Shown piece after piece: positions 51,099-59,572 of a DNA stretch of 64,000 nucleotides. The notes below the pieces were generated by a model. It was not told the DNA's origin. It searched no databases and saw nothing but the letters and a program-made list of their open reading frames with translations. The DNA comes from Gordonia lacunae (lineage in GTDB: Bacteria; Actinomycetota; Actinomycetes; Mycobacteriales; Mycobacteriaceae): assembly GCF_002149015.1 (NCBI RefSeq), contig NZ_NGFO01000001.1, positions 1-64,000 on the forward strand. The letters run 5' to 3'. Position numbers and translations under genes: made by a program. Positions within the stretch are counted from its first letter, which is position 1. Every line of letters begins with the position of its first letter.

Positions 51099-51674
51099 TC
51101 AGATGATCGCGCCGAGCAGCCGGTCCAGCGCGCGATGTGTGCGTTCGCGGGCCGTGTCGTCCTCGGGGTGCCGGGCCAGCCAGAGGGCGGCCTCGTTCAT
51201 CGCGCCAGAGAGCAGCACGGTGAGGACGTCCACCTGCTCCTCGTCGACGCCCACCGTCTCGAGCGCCTCACGGAGATGGGCGGCCGACCCGGCCTCGTCG
51301 AGTCGTCGCCATTCCTCCCAGCCGACGACGGCCGGGCCGTCGATGAGCAGGATTCGGACGGCGGGCCCGTTGGTGATCGCGTCGACGAAGGCGTGCGAGC
51401 CGGCACTCAGTTGGCGTGCCGGCTCGGGACCCGCGGCTTCGGCCGCCGCGACGACGGCGTTGGCGACCTCCTCGTGGCAGGCCGCGGCGACCGCCGCGAA
51501 CAGCGCTGCCTTGCTGCGGAAGTGGTGATAGACCGCGCCGCGGGTGACCCCGGCCGCCTCGGCGACATCGTCGAGGGACACGGCAGCGAATCCGCGCTCG
51601 GCGAACTGGCGGGTGGCGGCGGCGAGGACGGCGCGAGCCGTCTCGGCTGCTGCTGCGGCAGAGGCTCTCGGCAC
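51099..51674 (-). CDS. TetR/AcrR family transcriptional regulator
   Basis: A 191-residue TetR protein. The N-terminal helix-turn-helix is AATRQFAERGFAAVSLDDVA then EAAGVTRGAVYHHFRSKAAL, matching the family signature. The ligand-binding half is helical (HAFVDAITNGPAVRILLIDG, DVLTVLLSGAMNEAALWLAR) and gives no inducer clue. The start is a GTG at 51674. It is divergent from the VOC gene, and the 73-base gap holds nested perfect inverted repeats that are its likely operator, so it should repress both itself and the VOC gene. Confidence 0.88.
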   Translation of the reverse strand: MPRASAAAAAETARAVLAAATRQFAERGFAAVSLDDVAEAAGVTRGAVYHHFRSKAALFAAVAAACHEEVANAVVAAAEAAGPEPARQLSAGSHAFVDAITNGPAVRILLIDGPAVVGWEEWRRLDEAGSAAHLREALETVGVDEEQVDVLTVLLSGAMNEAALWLARHPEDDTARERTHRALDRLLGAII

Positions 51675-51682
51675 GAGACATT

Positions 51683-51738
51683 CCTTTACGTACGTAGCGT
51701 ATGTATAGTCCTGATTACATACTCATCGTACGTAAAGG
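51683..51738. promoter_or_regulatory. Nested TetR-type operator between tetR and VOC genes
   Basis: Outer arms CCTTTACGTACG (51683-51694) and CGTACGTAAAGG (51727-51738) are perfectly inverted. An inner pair GTATGTA (51699-51705) and TACATAC (51716-51722) is also perfect. TACGTACGTA (51687-51696) is itself a palindrome. The right outer arm overlaps the AAAGGAG ribosome-binding site of the VOC gene, so binding would block it directly. Confidence 0.8.
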
Positions 51739-51747
51739 AGATCCGTC

Positions 51748-52167
51748 ATGACCGTCACCAGCGTGTACCCGGTCCTCATGTCCACGGACGTCGCTGCTGC
51801 GTCGACCTTTTACCAGCAGGTCCTCGATTTCGACGTCACGTTCTCCGCCGACTGGTACGTCAGCCTGCGCACCGGGGTCTTCGAGTTGGCTCTCGTGGAC
51901 GCGGCGCACCCGACGATCCCCGACGGCCATCGCCGTCCTGCCGCTGGAGTACTGGTGAACATCGAGGTCGACGATGTCGACGCCCTGTACCAGCGGCTGA
52001 CAGACGAACACGGACTTCGTCCGGTGCTCGATCTGCGCGACGAGGACTTCGGTCAGCGGCATGTCATCGTCGAAGGTCCCGACGGGGTGCTCCTCGACTG
52101 CATCCAACCCATCACCCCGGTCGGCGAGTTCGCCGATGCCTACGTAGCCGGGGCGTCCGAGGAGTGA
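51748..52167 (+). CDS. VOC family protein, glyoxalase/bleomycin-resistance type
   Basis: A 139-residue single VOC unit. YPVLMSTDVAAASTFYQQVL starts the first beta-alpha-beta-beta-beta module and VLVNIEVDDVDALYQRLTDE the second; RHVIVEGPDGVLLDCIQPI ends the fold. Glu in NIEVDD and the terminal acidic residue match part of the metal site. Such proteins are dioxygenases, glyoxalases or drug-binding proteins; the divergent TetR regulator fits a detoxification gene. AAAGGAG lies seven bases before the ATG at 51748 and decides the start. Confidence 0.85.
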   Translation: MTVTSVYPVLMSTDVAAASTFYQQVLDFDVTFSADWYVSLRTGVFELALVDAAHPTIPDGHRRPAAGVLVNIEVDDVDALYQRLTDEHGLRPVLDLRDEDFGQRHVIVEGPDGVLLDCIQPITPVGEFADAYVAGASEE

Positions 52168-52267
52168 TCCCGCCGCAGGTGGCTGCTCAGCGGCTGCTGC
52201 CGCGACGCCCACTCGGCGACATCGTCATCGTCCCGCATGACCGCCCGGCGGTGGCTACTGTTCGACC

Positions 52268-53155
52268 ATGCTGATCGGAATCCTCGCAGCGGTGTTCGCG
52301 GCGCTGGCGTACGGCACCGCGTCGGTGTTGCAGGCGCGCGGCGCCCAGAGTGTCGAGGACACCGGCGGGCCGGGGGAGGCTCCGTCGCTACGGTCGACGA
52401 TCACCGCGATGCTGACGGTGTCGTTCCTCGCGGGCATGGCCCTCGACGGCATCGGCTTCCTCGGCAACATGGTCGCCGCCCGCATGATCCCGCTGTTCCT
52501 CGCGCAGCCGATCGTCAGCGCGAACCTCGTGGTGACCGTCGTGCTGGCCACGCTGTTCCTGCACGCGCGGTTGTCGGTTCGTGACTGGACGGCGATCGCG
52601 GTCGTCGTGGTCTCGCTGGTTCTGCTGGGCTTCGCCGCAGGCGACGAGGGTCACGAGCACGAATGGTGGCTGCACTGGGCGGTTCTCGTCGTGGGGGCGG
52701 CGATCCTGGGACTCGGCGCCGCGATCCTGCCGCGGATGCAGGGTCGTGTCGCGGTTCTGGCCGGCCTCTCCGGCGGCGTCCTCTTCGGTGTCCTCGCGGT
52801 CGCGGTGCGCATCCTCGACGGCCTCGATCCCTTCGATCTCGGCGAGTTGCTCACCGATCCGGCGCTGTACGCGATCATCCTGTGTGGCCCGGGCGGTTTC
52901 TACATGTTCACGGTCGCACTGCAGAAGGGTTCGGTCAGCGCGGCGTCGGCCGCCCTGGTCGTCGGCGAGACGGTCGTCCCCGGTGTCATCGGCATCCTGG
53001 TGCTCGGCGACACCACCCGAGCCGGCTGGGGTGCCGTCGCGGTGATCGCGTTCGTCGCCGCGGTGGCCGGTGCGGTGGTGGTCGCGATGTCGCCGGTGGT
53101 CGAGGCGGTCGAGCGGGCCGGCGAGAATCCGGTGCCGGACGCCACTCCTGGGTGA
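52268..53155 (+). CDS. DMT-superfamily-type membrane protein (paralogue 2)
   Basis: A 295-residue membrane protein paralogous to that at 50078-51013. Shared segments include RMIPLFLAQPIVSANLVVTV, RILDGLDPFDLGELLTDPAL, GGFYMFTVALQKGSVSAASA and ALVVGETVVPGVIGILVLGD. The charged loop after TM1 (GAQSVEDTGGPGEAPSLRST) is the main difference. About ten TM helices are predicted. The pair flanks the tetR-VOC unit and both copies are on the plus strand, so a tandem duplication with an intervening insertion, or a functional pair forming a heterodimer, is possible. ATG 52268 is used. Confidence 0.8.
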   Translation: MLIGILAAVFAALAYGTASVLQARGAQSVEDTGGPGEAPSLRSTITAMLTVSFLAGMALDGIGFLGNMVAARMIPLFLAQPIVSANLVVTVVLATLFLHARLSVRDWTAIAVVVVSLVLLGFAAGDEGHEHEWWLHWAVLVVGAAILGLGAAILPRMQGRVAVLAGLSGGVLFGVLAVAVRILDGLDPFDLGELLTDPALYAIILCGPGGFYMFTVALQKGSVSAASAALVVGETVVPGVIGILVLGDTTRAGWGAVAVIAFVAAVAGAVVVAMSPVVEAVERAGENPVPDATPG

Positions 53156-53231
53156 CGCGACGGGCCCGCCCGGGCGCGCAGTCGGCACGAAAGGCGTTGC
53201 AGACGGCGCATATCGGGCATGATGTCGAGTC

Positions 53232-54485
53232 ATGCGGCTTCTCTCCCGCGGCCTCGGAACGCTGACCGCGATCCTCGGGCTGACGACGACCCTGTCCGTC
53301 CTCGCACCCACGGTGTCGGCGGCGCCCGTTCCGGTACCGGCGGCGGCTCCGGCGCAGTTGCCGTCCGACGACCCGTTCTATGATCCGCCAGCGGGTTACG
53401 AATCCCGTTCCCCGGGCGCTGCGCTGAGGACGCGTGAGGTCGAGTTGGGTTGGCGCGGAACCAGTATCCCGATCTCGGCCACCCAGATCCTCTACCGGAC
53501 GACGAACCAGTTCGGCGGGCCGACGGCGACCGTGACCACAGTCATCTCACCGCCGGGCGCGCCCGCCGGGGCTCCGCGACGCGTCGTCTCCTACCACTCG
53601 TTCTACGACGCGCTGGGCTCGCAGTGCGATCCGTCGTACACGCTGCGCGGCGGTAATGCCGCGGAGGCGCCGATCGACATCACGCTCATCTCCGGGTTGC
53701 TCGCCGCGGGCTACACCGTCGCCGCCCCCGACTACGAGGGGCGGGGTCTGCGCTGGACGATGGGGCGTGAATCGGGATATGCCGCACTGGACGGTGTCCG
53801 CACCGCGCTCGGCCACCTGCGGGCGCCGGCCCGCACACCGGTCGGGCTCTTCGGCTACTCGGGGGGTTCGATACCCACCGGCTTCGGGGCGGAACTGGCG
53901 CCCCGGTACGCACCGGAGCTGAACATCGTCGGTGCCGCTGCGGGTGGTGTGCTGGTGAACCCGGCCAACAATCTGGGCTACGTCAACGGCAGCGAGAACT
54001 GGGCCGGCGTGATCCCCGCGTTGATGGCGGTGTACGGCGAGACCTACGGCATCGACATGCAGTCCTACCTCTCCCCGAAGGGCAAGCAGGTTCTCGGTCA
54101 GGTGGCGGGGGAGTGCATCGAGGCCTTCGCCGACAAGTACCCAGGCCTGACCGATCACCAGCTCCTCGTGCCGTCGGTCGGCGGCCTGCTGGATGTTCCC
54201 GGTGTGCGACAAGCGATCTCGCAGAACGTGATGGGCACGCGCGGCACCCCGCGCAGCCCGATGATGCTCGGGGTCGGCAACGTCGACGGCACCGGAGACG
54301 GTGTGATGATCGCCGCCGACGTGGGACGCCTCGCCGGTTCGTTCTGCGAGCGTGGAGTACCGACGACGTTCACCGAATACCGCGGCTCGACGCACACCCG
54401 GGCGTTCATCCCGTGGAGCGCGGACGCACTCGGCTTCCTCGACCGGCGGTTCTCCGGGAAACCGGCCCGCGGGTGCGGCCGGTGA
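53232..54485 (+). CDS. Secreted lipase (LIP family)
   Basis: A 417-residue secreted alpha/beta hydrolase. The signal peptide ends near VSAA-PVPV after TAILGLTTTLSVLAPT. DPFYDPPAGYESRSPGAALR is the family start, VAAPDYEGRGLRWTMGRESG precedes the nucleophile elbow FGYSGGSIPTG, and a His occurs near the C-terminus in YRGSTHTRAFIPWS. Cysteines (GSQCDPS, GECIEAF, SFCERG) may form disulfides. This is the LIP-type triacylglycerol lipase family common in Mycobacteriales. The ATG at 53232 is used. A second member of the family lies at 57990-59471 on the other strand. Confidence 0.88.
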   Translation: MRLLSRGLGTLTAILGLTTTLSVLAPTVSAAPVPVPAAAPAQLPSDDPFYDPPAGYESRSPGAALRTREVELGWRGTSIPISATQILYRTTNQFGGPTATVTTVISPPGAPAGAPRRVVSYHSFYDALGSQCDPSYTLRGGNAAEAPIDITLISGLLAAGYTVAAPDYEGRGLRWTMGRESGYAALDGVRTALGHLRAPARTPVGLFGYSGGSIPTGFGAELAPRYAPELNIVGAAAGGVLVNPANNLGYVNGSENWAGVIPALMAVYGETYGIDMQSYLSPKGKQVLGQVAGECIEAFADKYPGLTDHQLLVPSVGGLLDVPGVRQAISQNVMGTRGTPRSPMMLGVGNVDGTGDGVMIAADVGRLAGSFCERGVPTTFTEYRGSTHTRAFIPWSADALGFLDRRFSGKPARGCGR

Positions 54486-54525
54486 CAGCGGTCCTCCCGT
54501 GCGTGCGCCGAAGGCCGGTGACACC

Positions 54526-55035
54526 GTGAGTCGGTGGACGACGCGCGCCGAGCGTGCCGGGGACGCCGACGCGATCCGGGACGTGGTGGTCGCCGCGTTC
54601 CCGACCCCCGACGAGGCGCGGATCGTCGACGAGCTGCGCGCCGATCGCGCCGCCTGGATCGACGAGTTGTCGATCGTCGCGACCGACACCGACGGCACGA
54701 TCGTCGGGTACGCGCTGTACTCCAGGTGTCGGGTGGACGCCGAGCCCGCGCTGACGCTCGGGCCGTGCGCGGTGCTGCCGTCGCAGCAGCGGACCGGGGC
54801 CGGCTCGGCGGCAATCGTCGCCGGTCTCGATGCGGCGCGCGACCTCGGCGAGAACCTGGTCCTGGTGCTCGGTCACGCGGACTACTACCCGAGGTTCGGC
54901 TTCGTCCCCGCGTCCCGGTTCGGCATCCGTGCCCCGTTCGACGTCCCGGACGAAGCGATGATGGCGCTGCCACTCGACGATGCCCGTCCGGTGCCGAGCG
55001 GAACCATCGCCTACCCGGCCGCGTTCGGGGTCTGA
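54526..55035 (+). CDS. GNAT family N-acetyltransferase
   Basis: A 169-residue acetyltransferase. RAERAGDADAIRDVVVAAFP begins the domain, GYALYSRCRVDAEPALTLGP forms the central strands, and AVLPSQQRTGAGSAAIVAGL is the acetyl-CoA pyrophosphate loop (Q-x-x-G-x-G/A). LGHADYYPRFGFVPASRFGI is characteristic of the YhbS group. The substrate is not known. The GTG at 54526 is used; GTG 54499 would add nine residues. It lies 40 bases after the lipase stop and ends at a strong hairpin. Confidence 0.82.
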   Translation: MSRWTTRAERAGDADAIRDVVVAAFPTPDEARIVDELRADRAAWIDELSIVATDTDGTIVGYALYSRCRVDAEPALTLGPCAVLPSQQRTGAGSAAIVAGLDAARDLGENLVLVLGHADYYPRFGFVPASRFGIRAPFDVPDEAMMALPLDDARPVPSGTIAYPAAFGV

Positions 55036-55041
55036 CACGCA

Positions 55042-55072
55042 CTCGCGCCCCAGGGAATCCCTGGGGCGCGAG
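55042..55072. terminator. Perfect 15-bp hairpin after the GNAT gene
   Basis: CTCGCGCCCCAGGGA and TCCCTGGGGCGCGAG are perfect complements around a single A. It starts 7 bases after the GNAT stop and 39 bases before the convergent small-protein stop. No T-tract is obvious, so termination is inferred from stem strength and location. Confidence 0.7.
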
Positions 55073-55110
55073 CCCGGAAACCGACTGACCCGTCGAGGGG
55101 GGGGACAGGG

Positions 55111-55323
55111 TCAGTCGGCGTCGGCCGACGGACTGGCGTTGGTTCCCCCGTCGGACACCTCGAAGTTCTTCCACTCACCGTCGTCGTGCACCTGCATCAC
55201 GGTGCCCAGGCTGTCGTCCGGGGCGGCGACGGTCTTGAACCAGTCATAGGCGCTGGTGGCGTCGTCGAATTCCTTCTCCTCGACGACGTTCTCGCTCGAA
55301 TCCACTACGCGGTACTGGGCCAT
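55111..55323 (-). CDS. Small acidic hypothetical protein, 70 residues
   Basis: A 70-residue soluble, acidic protein: MAQYRVVDSSENVVEEKEFD, then SAYDWFKTVAAPDDSLGTVM and QVHDDGEWKNFEVSDGG. It has three short beta-type segments and one helix, with no recognised family. GAGGAGA lies just before the ATG at 55323, which supports the start. It is convergent with the GNAT gene across a hairpin terminator, and divergent from the molybdopterin oxidoreductase gene. Confidence 0.65.
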   Translation of the reverse strand: MAQYRVVDSSENVVEEKEFDDATSAYDWFKTVAAPDDSLGTVMQVHDDGEWKNFEVSDGGTNASPSADAD

Positions 55324-55639
55324 GATGTTCTCCTCACGGTCGGTGTTCGACGTCTGGTCCCACGTCCTGTTCGGGCCGAAAGTCCGGACGCCATCGTATG
55401 AATCGGGTCGCCATCGTCGGCCGGATGTCCGTGCGTCGACGTCGGATCGTGTCTGCACGCAACGGGTCGGTAACGATCGACTCGGGCGGACCTTCTCCGC
55501 CGTACCGGAGGTCTACCCACAAGCGCGGCGGGATAATCCGGGTGGCGGATCGTCCAGGTCAGGGCCGCCGAGCGAGTGACGTCGGGTCTCGGTGGGTACA
55601 CCACCGAACGGCATCGACGTCGTGTCGTGAGGAGGAACC
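55324..55639. other. Divergent gap before the molybdopterin oxidoreductase gene
   Basis: 316 bases without a convincing gene. It holds an inverted repeat TCGGTGG-GTACA-CCACCGA at 55589-55607, 33 bases before the downstream start, which could be an operator or mRNA hairpin. AGGAGG at 55630-55635 is the ribosome-binding site of the next gene. Nothing else distinct was seen. Confidence 0.45.
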
Positions 55640-57961
55640 GTGAACGATCGGATCGAGGATCTGTGGGGACCGCGCACACCCTTCGCACCTGGGGAACAGT
55701 GGCCCACACGTGTCGACCAGCATCTCGCCGACGGGCTGTCCGACGACGACGTACAGCGGTGGGTGCAGTCCGCGTCGGTGCTGCACTCCAACGGCGATGC
55801 CCTCGACATCGCAGTGGCCGGCGATCGGATCGTGGGTGTCCGGGGCCGGGCCGGGGACCGCGTCAACCGTGGCCGCGTCGACGTCAAGGACCTCTACGGA
55901 TGGCAGGCCGGTTCGTCGCCAGACCGGCTGACGCGCCCACTCGTGCGGGAGGACGGCCGCCTCGTCGAAGCCACCTGGGACACCGCGATGAACCGGATCG
56001 TCGAGCGGTCCCGGTTGCTGCTCGATGAGCAGGGGCCGTCCGCGATCGGCTTCTACACGTCCGGTCAGCTCTTCCTGGAGGAGTACTACACGCTGGCAGT
56101 CATCGCTCACGGCGCCATCGGCACCGACCACGTGGACGGCAACACCCGATTGTGCACGGCAACGGCGGCCGAGGCGCTCAAGGCATCGTTCGCCAGCGAC
56201 GGCCAGCCGGGCAGCTACACCGACATCGACCACGCCGACACCATCGCGCTGTACGGACACAACATCGCCGAGACACAGTCGGTCACCTGGATGCGCATCC
56301 TCGACCGCCTGGCCGGCCCGAATCCACCGGCCATCGTCTGCGTCGACCCGCGGAGCACCGCCGTGGCCCGGCGCGCCACCGTCCATCTCGCCCCGATGCC
56401 CGGGACGAATGTCGCGCTGATGAACGGCCTGCTGCACCAGATCATCGCCAACGGGTGGGTCGACCGCGAGTACATCGACTCGTACACAGTCGGTTTCGAC
56501 GACCTGTGCCGCGTGGTGGCCGACTACCCGCCGGAACATGTATCCGCTGTCTGTGGTGTTCCGGTCGAGGACATCCGTCATGCGGCGCGACTGCTCGGGA
56601 CCGCGGAGCGATTGATGTCGACGGTGCTCCAGGGGTTCTACCAGTCCAACCAGGCGACGGCCGCCGCCGTCGGAGTCAACAACATCCACCTGGTGCGCGG
56701 CATGTTGGGCCGGCCGGGATGCGGCCTGCTGCAGATGAATGGTCAGCCAACCGCCGAGAACACCCGAGAATGCGGTGCCGACGGCGACCTCGCCGGGTTC
56801 CGCAACTGGGAGAACGACGCACACGTGAGCGAGCTCGCGGAGCTGTGGAACATCGACAAGGACCGTCTCCCGCACGAGAATCCACCCACGCATGCCATGG
56901 AGATCTTTCGTCTGGCCGAGGAGGGGACGGTGCGGATGCTGTGGATCAGCGCCACGAATCCTGCTGTGTCCCTACCGGAACTGGCGCGGATCCGGGCGAT
57001 CCTGGAGCGGGACGACCTGTTCGTGATCGCCCAGGACATGTTTCCCAACGAGACCACCGAACTCGCCGACGTCGTACTGCCTGCTGCCGGGTGGGGTGAG
57101 AAGACGGGCACCTTCACCAACGCCGACCGCACCGTCCACCTGTCCGAGAAGGCGGTCGAGCCACCCGGCGAAGCCAGGCCCGATCTCACCATCTTCCTCG
57201 ACTACGCGCGGCGGATGAACTTCAGCGACCGAGACGGAAACCCGTTGCCGCCGTGGACCGATGCCGAGGGCGCCTTCGACGCCTGGCGGGACTGCAGCGC
57301 GGGTCGGCCGTGCGATTACAGCGGGATGTCCTACGAGCTGCTGCGGACGCGCGGTGGAGTCCAGTGGCCCTGCACCGCGGACTCTCCCGACGGAACCGAG
57401 CGTCTGTACGCCGATGGGCGATTCTGGAGTGCGGCGGACTACTGCGAGTCGTTCGGCAAGGACCTCGTCACCGGTGACCCGCTGGATGCCGAGGACTATC
57501 GGGCTCTTAATCCGGACTCGCGCGCCCTGATCAAGGCCGTACCCCACCTGCCGCCCCCCGAAGTCCCCAGTGCGGACTACCCGTTCGCGCTGATCACGGG
57601 CCGCACGGTCTACCACTTCCACACCCGGACCAAGACCGGACGAGCGCCCGAACTCGAGCAGGCGGCACCTGAGGCGTGGGTGGAGGTCAACGCGACGGAT
57701 GCCGCCAGGCATGGTGTGCACACCGGCGATGTCGTCGAGATCGCCAGCCCGCGTAGCGCCATCACCGCCACGGTGCGCGTCGGTGGCATCCGTCCCGGCG
57801 TCCTGTTCGTGCCCTTCCATTACGGGTACTGGGACGCCGACGAGGATTCCGGGCACCACCGCGCGGCCAACGAGCTGACGATCACCGACTGGGACGCGGC
57901 GTCGAAGCAACCGATCTTCAAGATGGGAGCCGCGTCGCTGACGCTCCGCGCACCCGGGTGA
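55640..57961 (+). CDS. Molybdopterin oxidoreductase lacking the N-terminal [4Fe-4S] cysteines
   Basis: A 773-residue protein of the DMSO-reductase/assimilatory nitrate reductase family. The Mo ligand is probably Cys172 in NTRLCTATAAEALK; SDGQPGSYTDID, VCVDPRSTAVARRATVHLAP, TVLQGFYQSNQATAAAVGVN and the C-terminal molybdopterin-binding domain (ITGRTVYHFHTRTKTGR) are intact. At the N-terminus the positions expected for CxxCxxxC and the fourth Cys are Ser46, His49, Asp53 and Asp81 (VQSASVLHSNGDALDIAV; RGRVDVKDLYGW), so no normal cluster can be bound. It may use another electron route. The GTG at 55640 follows AGGAGG. The substrate is unknown. Confidence 0.82.
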   Translation: MNDRIEDLWGPRTPFAPGEQWPTRVDQHLADGLSDDDVQRWVQSASVLHSNGDALDIAVAGDRIVGVRGRAGDRVNRGRVDVKDLYGWQAGSSPDRLTRPLVREDGRLVEATWDTAMNRIVERSRLLLDEQGPSAIGFYTSGQLFLEEYYTLAVIAHGAIGTDHVDGNTRLCTATAAEALKASFASDGQPGSYTDIDHADTIALYGHNIAETQSVTWMRILDRLAGPNPPAIVCVDPRSTAVARRATVHLAPMPGTNVALMNGLLHQIIANGWVDREYIDSYTVGFDDLCRVVADYPPEHVSAVCGVPVEDIRHAARLLGTAERLMSTVLQGFYQSNQATAAAVGVNNIHLVRGMLGRPGCGLLQMNGQPTAENTRECGADGDLAGFRNWENDAHVSELAELWNIDKDRLPHENPPTHAMEIFRLAEEGTVRMLWISATNPAVSLPELARIRAILERDDLFVIAQDMFPNETTELADVVLPAAGWGEKTGTFTNADRTVHLSEKAVEPPGEARPDLTIFLDYARRMNFSDRDGNPLPPWTDAEGAFDAWRDCSAGRPCDYSGMSYELLRTRGGVQWPCTADSPDGTERLYADGRFWSAADYCESFGKDLVTGDPLDAEDYRALNPDSRALIKAVPHLPPPEVPSADYPFALITGRTVYHFHTRTKTGRAPELEQAAPEAWVEVNATDAARHGVHTGDVVEIASPRSAITATVRVGGIRPGVLFVPFHYGYWDADEDSGHHRAANELTITDWDAASKQPIFKMGAASLTLRAPG

Positions 57962-57989
57962 CCCGGCCGCGTGTGCGAAGCATCGCGAG

Positions 57990-59471
57990 TCACGGCACCC
58001 GCGGCGGATTACCCAACTGCTGGTTGATCGCCAGGGCGAGATTGTTGCCCACCAGGTTCACGAACGCGCGCCAGGTGGCCGGGTCGAGTGCCATCGAACC
58101 CTGATCGCTGGTGGTGCAACCGGTCTGCGTCGGCCTGCCGTCCAGGCGATCCCGCAGCCACACGATCGCCGGCGCGAACCCCTCGACGGCGAGGGTGATG
58201 TGCTCACTGAAGTGGTCGCGCACGTATCGCACACTCGCGCCGTCGGCGCAGTAGGTGCGGACCAGTTCGTTGACCGGGCCCACGGGGGCGATCCAGTCCG
58301 GGTTCGACTGGTAGACGAACATCGGGAACGTCGGAGTCGAGCCGGCCCCGGCGCCCGGATCATCGGGCCCGCTCGCTCCGCTCCCGGCGCCCATCTTGAG
58401 CTGTCCCAGCACCTTTCGCGGAGTCGGGTAGTCCAGCGGGTCGCCCGGGACGTTCACCAGGCCCTTGATGTCCACGAAGGGCGCGAGTGCCGCCTGATAG
58501 GTGAGGCACAGGGGATTCTTGCTCGCCAGGAGCGCCTTGCCGAGCGGATTCATGTGGCGCTGGAGAAAGCGATCGAGTTCCGGGTACTCGCGGCTCACCC
58601 CGATGATCCCGGCCAGGATCAGACCGGACGCGGCGTTCTTGTCGGCGAGGTCGACGAGGGCGCGGATGTTCGCGGGTACACCACCTTCGGCCGCTCCGAC
58701 GATCGGGAGCTCCGGGGCGTACCGCGAGTGCAACTCCGCTGCCCAACCTGTCGCGATCGCTCCGCCGGAGTAACCCATCAGACCCACGCGCAGGTCGTCC
58801 TTGAGCCCCAGCGGCGCGAAGTTCCGGGCGCCCCGGATGCCGTCGAGGGTGATGCGGCCGGCGAGAGGGCCTGCCGCGAAGGCGGATTCAGGACCCTGAT
58901 GATCGGGGATGACGACCGACCAGCCGGCGCCGACCAGCGAGGTGATCTGCAGAACTTCGAGGCTCGAGTCCGCCGAGCCGGTCAGCTGCCCCGGGATGGA
59001 GGCCTGCTGCAACGCATACGACGGTGCGCAGTACATCGCGGTGGAGTCCTCCGCGGACTGCCACGACACCAGTTTGGACGGTCCTGGCTTCGCCCGTCCC
59101 TTCGGTTTGAGCAGTGTCGCCACGGCCGGGATCGGCTCGCCCCGGGTGTTGGTCGATCGGTACGAGATCTGCCAGGCGTCGACGTTGATCGGAATCATCG
59201 ACAGGGCCGCGACATGCACTCGTCGCGCGGCGATGAGTTCACCGGGCTTCTTGGCCGCGACCACCGCCTGCGGTGGCAGGTAGAAGCCCGTGTCGAACTC
59301 CGGGATCGCGGGCGGAACCGGAAACGGCAGGACCGGCGCCACCGGCACCGAGGCGGGGGCCGCGGTGGCCACAACCGGCCCGAACGGTCCGCCGGCAATC
59401 AGCGCCATCAACCCGACCCCGACCATCAACCGCACGAACACCAGCGACCCGTGGCGTTTCCATCCCCGCAT
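57990..59471 (-). CDS. Secreted lipase (LIP family), second copy
   Basis: A 493-residue secreted hydrolase. The signal segment VFVRLMVGVGLMALIAGGPF with cleavage near ATAA-PASV is followed by DTGFYLPPQAVVAAKKPGEL, a VIPDHQGPESAFAAGPLAGR segment, the nucleophile elbow MGYSGGAIATGWAAEL and late SEHITLAVEGFAPAIVWLRD with the likely catalytic His. A Gly/Ala/Ser-rich insertion (GAGSGASGPDDPGAGAGS) lies in the C-terminal half. It belongs to the same triacylglycerol lipase family as the gene at 53232. A tetR gene lies directly upstream on the same strand with a perfect 16-bp palindrome between them, which suggests TetR control. Confidence 0.87.
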   Translation of the reverse strand: MRGWKRHGSLVFVRLMVGVGLMALIAGGPFGPVVATAAPASVPVAPVLPFPVPPAIPEFDTGFYLPPQAVVAAKKPGELIAARRVHVAALSMIPINVDAWQISYRSTNTRGEPIPAVATLLKPKGRAKPGPSKLVSWQSAEDSTAMYCAPSYALQQASIPGQLTGSADSSLEVLQITSLVGAGWSVVIPDHQGPESAFAAGPLAGRITLDGIRGARNFAPLGLKDDLRVGLMGYSGGAIATGWAAELHSRYAPELPIVGAAEGGVPANIRALVDLADKNAASGLILAGIIGVSREYPELDRFLQRHMNPLGKALLASKNPLCLTYQAALAPFVDIKGLVNVPGDPLDYPTPRKVLGQLKMGAGSGASGPDDPGAGAGSTPTFPMFVYQSNPDWIAPVGPVNELVRTYCADGASVRYVRDHFSEHITLAVEGFAPAIVWLRDRLDGRPTQTGCTTSDQGSMALDPATWRAFVNLVGNNLALAINQQLGNPPRVP

Positions 59472-59531
59472 GGCAACCCTTCCGAAAAGTGAGACGTAGG
59501 TGTCTCACACTTCGGCAGAACATACACCCGG

Positions 59532-59547
59532 TGTGTCCGAGGACACA
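59532..59547. promoter_or_regulatory. 16-bp perfect palindrome upstream of the lipase gene
   Basis: TGTGTCCGAGGACACA is perfectly palindromic and lies 61 bases before the lipase start and 26 after the tetR stop. GTGTCTCACAC nearby at about 59501 is related in part. It is a candidate operator for the adjacent TetR protein. Confidence 0.55.
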
Positions 59548-59572
59548 ACGTCCGGGGTGGGCGGCGAATGTC

